Below are positions 6,326 to 9,729 of a stretch of DNA of 9,729 bases, in pieces. This DNA is from CAZNHL01 sp964572965 (GTDB taxonomy: Bacteria > Bacteroidota > Bacteroidia > Cytophagales > UBA9547), in the NCBI GenBank assembly GCA_964572965.1, contig CAZNHL010000105.1:1-9729 (forward strand). The letters run 5' to 3'. A program made the position numbers and the translations under genes. The notes under the pieces are model-generated. The model worked only from the letters and a program-made list of their open reading frames with translations, had not been told where the DNA came from and did not search any database. Every line of letters begins with the position of its first letter. Within the stretch, counting starts at the first letter, position 1.

Positions 6326-7918
6326 TTATGAAGCCAGACCATGCGTCAGGTTAGGTACCAACTGCTTCTTTCTTGAAACCACCTCGTTTACCCAAACTCC
6401 CTGAGCAGCATCAACATTGAATGATTTACTGATTACTCTGTCCGGTGCTTTGTAAAGCAGGTATGAACCTTCTTTCACGATATCAGTAATGGCGAGCAAT
6501 GCCACGTCATAAGTTGTCTTTTTCAGATAATCGATAAAGTCTTCTTTCTTTTTGAAAACAGAATCAACGTCGAGTGTAAATACCTGCCCGATGGCTACAT
6601 TCTGACCTTCTAAAGTAAATTCTTTAAAGTCCATGTGAACAATTTCTTCAATGCTGTAGCCTTCAAGAGAAGTACCTGCCTTGAACATATCCATTGCATA
6701 TTTTTCAAGGTCAAGACCAACAATTTTATTCAGTTCCGTAACAACCTTCTTATCAAGGTCAGTTGTTGTAGGCGATTTAAAGAACAAAGTATCTGAAAGT
6801 ATTGCAGAAATCATGAGACCGGCTATCTCACGCGGAATAACCACATTGCTTTCCTGATACATGAGGTAAAGGATCGTGCAGGTACAACCAACTGTCATGT
6901 TACGGAAGTTGATTGGTGAAGCAGTAGAGAAACCTCCGATTTTGTGATGATCTACAATCTCAAGGATTTCAGCATCCTGAATACCATCCACACTTTGAAC
7001 GAATTCGTTGTGGTCAGTCAGAATCACCTTCTTCTTAGTCGGGTTCACCAAATGACGTCGGCCAATGAAACCAAGGAAAGTATCGTCTTTATCTACAACC
7101 GGGAAGTTACGGAAAGTGCTGTTCAGCATCGTATCCTTGATATCATCTACCAATTCTTTAGCATAGAACTTCACAATACCTTCGGTTGTAAGTATTGTTT
7201 CAAGATAATTGCAACGATTGATCATTAAAGATGTCTCGTATGAATCTGTCTTTACAGAAACTACAGAAACCTTTTTACTGCTAGCTTTATCTATCTGCTC
7301 CTGAGGCAGAGATTTGCCACCGGTAAGTACAATCAACTGAGCTCCGGACTCTAAAGCAAAATCAATTACATCATAACGATCGCCTACAATGACAATATTA
7401 TTCTCAATGTGATTGCTTTTTACAGATTCAAGCCCATAAGAAATAGTATATACATGTCCGTCAACACAATCTGTTTTATTAACAAGTATCTCCCCTTCCA
7501 GTGCTTCTGCAATATTAGATAATGAAGTTTTGATATGGCGAAGGTCTTTTTCAAGCAAGCCCTTTACAATATCCTGCATTGTAATCAATCCAAGCAATTT
7601 ACCGTCTGTGCTAACAATAGGCAGCGACTGGAGCTTTTTATCTTCAATAAATTTATAAGTGGCAATAATTGAATGCTGAGGTGTAAGACCTTCTATTCTA
7701 TCAATTTTAAGATCCTTTACCTGAGCCTTGACATTATCAAGCACAGGAGGAACTGCTACTTTAAAATAATCAAGTACATATTTTGCCTCTTTCCTGATCT
7801 CTCCAAGTAAATATGGTGTTGCAACTGTACCTAGCTGATTTTTTAAATAGGCCATACAAATAGCGGACGAAACCGCATCTGTATCCGGGTTTTTATGGCC
7901 AAAAACGTAAACTGACAT
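6326..7918 (-). CDS. ppaC: Manganese-dependent inorganic pyrophosphatase with CBS and DRTGG regulatory domains (family II CBS-PPase)
   Basis: 530 residues from ATG at 7918. It hydrolyses pyrophosphate to phosphate in the cytoplasm, pulling biosynthetic reactions forward. The DHH domain is split by a regulatory insert: GHKNPDTD at 7-14, then CBS1 about 72-125, a DRTGG domain about 135-240 (ending LIVLTGGKS), CBS2 about 240-295, then TDHNE at 301-305, DHHK at 323-326, SDT at 375-377, and the C-terminal DHHA2 substrate motif SRKKQ at 515-519. All expected metal and substrate residues appear present. In this family CBS domains bind adenine nucleotides (AMP/ADP inhibit, ATP can activate) and DRTGG-containing forms also respond to diadenosine polyphosphates. 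The start was chosen because homologues begin a few residues before the GHxNPD motif; upstream in-frame ATG (7975) and GTG (8005) would add tails unlike the family. It is monocistronic, ending in its own terminator. Confidence 0.93.
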   Translation of the reverse strand: MSVYVFGHKNPDTDAVSSAICMAYLKNQLGTVATPYLLGEIRKEAKYVLDYFKVAVPPVLDNVKAQVKDLKIDRIEGLTPQHSIIATYKFIEDKKLQSLPIVSTDGKLLGLITMQDIVKGLLEKDLRHIKTSLSNIAEALEGEILVNKTDCVDGHVYTISYGLESVKSNHIENNIVIVGDRYDVIDFALESGAQLIVLTGGKSLPQEQIDKASSKKVSVVSVKTDSYETSLMINRCNYLETILTTEGIVKFYAKELVDDIKDTMLNSTFRNFPVVDKDDTFLGFIGRRHLVNPTKKKVILTDHNEFVQSVDGIQDAEILEIVDHHKIGGFSTASPINFRNMTVGCTCTILYLMYQESNVVIPREIAGLMISAILSDTLFFKSPTTTDLDKKVVTELNKIVGLDLEKYAMDMFKAGTSLEGYSIEEIVHMDFKEFTLEGQNVAIGQVFTLDVDSVFKKKEDFIDYLKKTTYDVALLAITDIVKEGSYLLYKAPDRVISKSFNVDAAQGVWVNEVVSRKKQLVPNLTHGLAS

Positions 7919-8223
7919 AAAATTACTATAGTGATTAAATGGTTCTTCCCTGAGATTTGTTAGTCCAAAAAGCATAAGAAGTCTGCTAATTTCGTAAAAA
8001 TCCACGAAATATCTATGCTCAGAAGCATCAAATACAGTGACATTTGGGTATGGAAACTTATTATTTAGTACAAGTAAAGGATTTTGAAGGCTCTCAATCC
8101 GGCAAAATCAAACTGCAATCTTAAAACAGCTATTTGCCAGCAATCTTTATATAGTTACTGGTAACGTATCGCAGAGTTTACAGCTTTTACCTTCTAAAAT
8201 GCGACTATCATTGGTAATTTATA
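7919..8223. other. 305-bp intergenic stretch between the pyrophosphatase and marR-type genes
   Basis: No convincing independent gene. From 8107 down to 7919 the minus strand stays open in frame with the pyrophosphatase (63 codons after a TGA at 8108-8110), with no ATG before 7975. A 7-bp dyad ATTTCGT/ACGAAAT with an 8-nt loop lies at 7989-8010. A perfect 5-bp dyad GTTAC-TG-GTAAC lies at 8154-8165, and the 8-mer GCAATCTT occurs at 8115-8122 and 8140-8147. No U-tailed terminator for the marR-type gene is evident and no perfect TAnnTTTG promoter for the pyrophosphatase. Confidence 0.5.
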
Positions 8224-8865
8224 CTACACAGACTTAAAAATCTCTTTTAACTCTTCAAAGGTTTTGCCTTTCAGTTCTTTGTAACGCGCCTGATGATAGT
8301 CCACCACTTTATTCAATAAAAGTAATAAGGTGGCCTGCTCGGTATCGTCAAGGGTATGATATACAAAACGGCTTACCTCCAAAGTCAAGGGACGGCATTC
8401 TTCCAGTTTACTCATTCCTGCCTCTGTCAACTTTAATCTTTTGGAACGTTTGTCACGATCATCAGGATATTCTTCCAGCAAGCCCAAACGCAACAATCTT
8501 TTGATCATGTCTATACCGGAAGTAAAATCATTCATATAAAAATTAATGAGCTCAGTTTTTGTAGGATTACCAATTCTCACCACTCCTTCCAGGTACAAGT
8601 AATCATCAATATTTTCTAAACCAATACTGCTTAGCGCTTTTTTGATGTACATATTACTGGTTTTGGTCACACGGCCAATGGCACGCGGCAAATAACGCTC
8701 TCTTGGAAAAACAAATTCCTCTTCTTTTTGTTCTACAGGAGACTTCGGAGCTACAGTTGTTTTATAACTATAAAAATCTTCGAGACTGGCATCGGGATTC
8801 TCTTCAAAAAAAGAGTTACCTGCCATCATTAATTCAATGAGTTTATTGTTATTTGCCATAGACAT
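8224..8865 (-). CDS. MarR-family winged-helix transcriptional regulator
   Basis: 213 residues from ATG at 8865; a second ATG two codons later (8859) is equally possible. The winged helix spans about 85-155: helix TKTELINFYM, recognition-helix region DFTSGIDMIKRLLRLGLL, and the wing DDRDKRSKRLKLTEAG, which is typical of MarR proteins (DxRxxR...LT). A long C-terminal helix (172-212) fits the dimer interface. At 213 residues it is longer than the usual 140-170, owing to an N-terminal extension of about 60 residues that is polar and acidic. MarR proteins are dimeric repressors released by small ligands or oxidation. It is divergent from an ABC ATPase gene, and three copies of a shared 13-mer in the 103-bp gap point to control of both genes, including itself. 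Ligand unknown. Confidence 0.88.
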   Translation of the reverse strand: MSMANNNKLIELMMAGNSFFEENPDASLEDFYSYKTTVAPKSPVEQKEEEFVFPRERYLPRAIGRVTKTSNMYIKKALSSIGLENIDDYLYLEGVVRIGNPTKTELINFYMNDFTSGIDMIKRLLRLGLLEEYPDDRDKRSKRLKLTEAGMSKLEECRPLTLEVSRFVYHTLDDTEQATLLLLLNKVVDYHQARYKELKGKTFEELKEIFKSV

Positions 8866-8869
8866 TACT

Positions 8870-8882
8870 ACGTTTTCGTAAT
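8870..8882 (-). promoter_or_regulatory. Candidate MarR operator, copy 1 (marR side)
   Basis: Minus-strand ATTACGAAAACGT, one mismatch from copies 2 and 3. With its flank it forms a dyad TACG-TTTT-CGTA at 8869-8880. Its place at the expected transcription start of the repressor gene suggests autorepression. Confidence 0.6.
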
Positions 8883-8889
8883 AAAATTA

Positions 8890-8897
8890 CAAAATTA
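8890..8897 (-). promoter_or_regulatory. -7 element of the marR-type gene promoter (TAATTTTG)
   Basis: Exact match to the Bacteroidota TAnnTTTG consensus on the minus strand, 24 bp before the ATG at 8865, implying a leader of about 18 nt. The -33 TTTG element is not clear. The inverted operator copy at 8870-8882 starts 7 bp past it. Confidence 0.6.
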
Positions 8898-8917
8898 TTT
8901 TCTTAAATCATTTTTAT

Positions 8918-8930
8918 ATTACGAAAACAT
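8918..8930 (+). promoter_or_regulatory. Candidate MarR operator, copy 2 (inside the ABC promoter)
   Basis: ATTACGAAAACAT, identical to copy 3 and exactly 31 bp before it, about three helical turns, so both would face the same side of the DNA. It lies in the spacer upstream of the TACATTTG element. Confidence 0.6.
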
Positions 8931-8932
8931 TA

Positions 8933-8940
8933 TACATTTG
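8933..8940 (+). promoter_or_regulatory. -7 element of the ABC ATPase gene promoter (TACATTTG)
   Basis: Exact match to TAnnTTTG on the plus strand, 28 bp before the ATG at 8969, implying a leader of about 22 nt. The -33 side is a weak TTTT around 8911-8914. Operator copy 2 sits just upstream, between the two promoter elements, and copy 3 starts 8 bp past the -7 element. Confidence 0.7.
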
Positions 8941-8948
8941 TAAAAACA

Positions 8949-8961
8949 ATTACGAAAACAT
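8949..8961 (+). promoter_or_regulatory. Candidate MarR operator, copy 3 (ABC transcription start)
   Basis: ATTACGAAAACAT, at or just after the expected transcription start of the ABC gene and 7 bp before its ATG. Binding here would block initiation or escape. Confidence 0.6.
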
Positions 8962-8968
8962 TTTAATT

Positions 8969-9655
8969 ATGGCGCTTGCAGAATTAAAAGGTGTCAATAA
9001 GCTTTATCAGGTAGGAGACCAGAAAATCACTGCACTTGATAAAACTACCCTTGAAGTCAATAAAGGAGAGCTTCTTCTGATTATCGGACCTTCTGGTTCC
9101 GGAAAAACTACGCTATTATCATTACTCGGCTGTGTCATATACCCTACCGAGGGAGAATTATTTCTGAACGGGCACAAGATCAATGGTCTTCCGGAAAACA
9201 AGCTTGCCGAAATCAGACTTAATACCATTGGTTTTGTATTTCAGAGTTTCAACCTGATTGCCCCGCTTACAGCAGCAGAAAATGTAATGATGCCTTTACA
9301 ACTGCAAGGCGTACCTGCTGCAGAAGCCAAACAACGCACTGCGGATGCACTAAAACTGGTTGGCATGTCGGAACGCGCAGGAAATTTACCAAAGCAGCTT
9401 TCGGGTGGTCAGCAGCAGCGTGTGGCTATTGCCCGCGCACTGGTTACAAATCCTAAGATTATCCTCTGCGACGAGCCTACTGCTGCGCTTGACAAGGATT
9501 CTCTGGTGGTAGTGATGAAGGAACTCCGCGAACTTGCCGACAAAGGGAAAGCTGTGGCAGTGGTAACGCATGATCCCCGGCTAAAAGAATATGCTCACAA
9601 AATTGTGGAAGTAGACAATGGTCAGGTAAGAGTAGTTGAAAACTTTGATCATTGA
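8969..9655 (+). CDS. ABC transporter ATP-binding protein, MacB/LolD/DevA type
   Basis: 228 residues, the normal length for a stand-alone ATPase subunit. Walker A GPSGSGKTT at 40-48, Q-loop Gln92 in FVFQSFN, signature LSGGQQQR at 144-151, Walker B IILCDE at 164-169, D-loop AALD and H-loop His201 in VVTHD. All catalytic residues are present. The type fits ATPases that power FtsX/MacB/DevC-like permeases, which move lipoproteins, peptides or drugs away from the inner membrane rather than importing nutrients. Permease and periplasmic adaptor genes would be expected past the right edge; the 74 bp after the stop contain none. Control by the divergent MarR-family protein suggests a stress- or compound-induced efflux pump, which is inference. 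No Shine-Dalgarno; start set by the short leader from the TACATTTG promoter. Confidence 0.92.
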   Translation: MALAELKGVNKLYQVGDQKITALDKTTLEVNKGELLLIIGPSGSGKTTLLSLLGCVIYPTEGELFLNGHKINGLPENKLAEIRLNTIGFVFQSFNLIAPLTAAENVMMPLQLQGVPAAEAKQRTADALKLVGMSERAGNLPKQLSGGQQQRVAIARALVTNPKIILCDEPTAALDKDSLVVVMKELRELADKGKAVAVVTHDPRLKEYAHKIVEVDNGQVRVVENFDH

Positions 9656-9729
9656 CTTCGGCTCATTTCCAGATACTTCGATTTCTATGGTTTAAACAAT
9701 AGCAGTGGTATAAATTTTATCATATTTTC
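9656..9729. other. Short tail after the ABC ATPase gene
   Basis: 74 A/T-rich bases to the window edge. No hairpin with a U tract and no start of a gene can be recognised, so continuation of the operon beyond the edge is possible but not shown. Confidence 0.4.

Noticed and set aside
6944..7228. A 94-codon plus-strand open frame inside the pyrophosphatase region
   Set aside because: It lies wholly antisense to conserved CBS2 and DHH motifs, has no promoter or family match that I can see, and is a chance open frame.
8099..8165. Inverted repeats (GGCAAA/TTTGCC, GTTAC/GTAAC) downstream of the marR-type gene as a terminator or small RNA
   Set aside because: Stems are 5-6 bp, one has a 26-nt loop, and no U tract follows on either strand.

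Overview
The window reads as chromosomal DNA of a member of the Bacteroidota, probably a free-living polysaccharide degrader of the Cytophaga, Sphingobacteria or Chitinophaga type. Three things point there: a type IX secretion (Por) C-terminal sorting domain on a large secreted enzyme, TAnnTTTG-type -7 promoter elements instead of TATAAT, and starts without Shine-Dalgarno sequences. The genus cannot be fixed from this sequence.

Layout. Positions 1-1991 (minus) hold the first 663 codons of a secreted GH30 glycoside hydrolase with a ricin-type lectin domain and the beginning of an Ig-like domain; it runs off the left edge with no stop codon. Just upstream of it, 2102-6052 (minus) encodes a 1316-residue secreted protein: GH18-like domain, then beta/gamma-crystallin + ricin lectin, the same pair again, five Ig-like repeats, and a T9SS sorting tail. 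The two genes lie head to tail, 110 bp apart, and share a related ricin-Ig segment, so they look like a co-expressed pair of modular enzymes. GH18 and GH30 together suggest attack on fungal cell-wall polymers (chitin and beta-1,6-glucan), but that is inference from family membership.

Positions 6326-7918 (minus) encode a family II, manganese-dependent inorganic pyrophosphatase carrying two CBS domains and a DRTGG domain. It ends at a clear UUCG-capped terminator (6267-6303) that separates it from the secreted enzymes. The 305-bp stretch 7919-8223 holds no convincing gene, though its left half is an open frame continuous with the pyrophosphatase.

Positions 8224-8865 (minus) encode a MarR-family repressor and 8969-9655 (plus) an ABC transporter ATPase of the MacB/LolD/DevA type. 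They diverge from a 103-bp control region with two opposed TAnnTTTG elements and three copies of a 13-mer, ATTACGAAAACAT. One copy lies 7-8 bp past each -7 element, and a third lies just upstream of the ABC -7 element. This is the most informative regulatory structure here: a probable self-regulated repressor controlling an exporter whose membrane subunits would lie beyond the right edge. I see no wholly new gene system; the modular enzyme pair and the operator array deserve the closest look.
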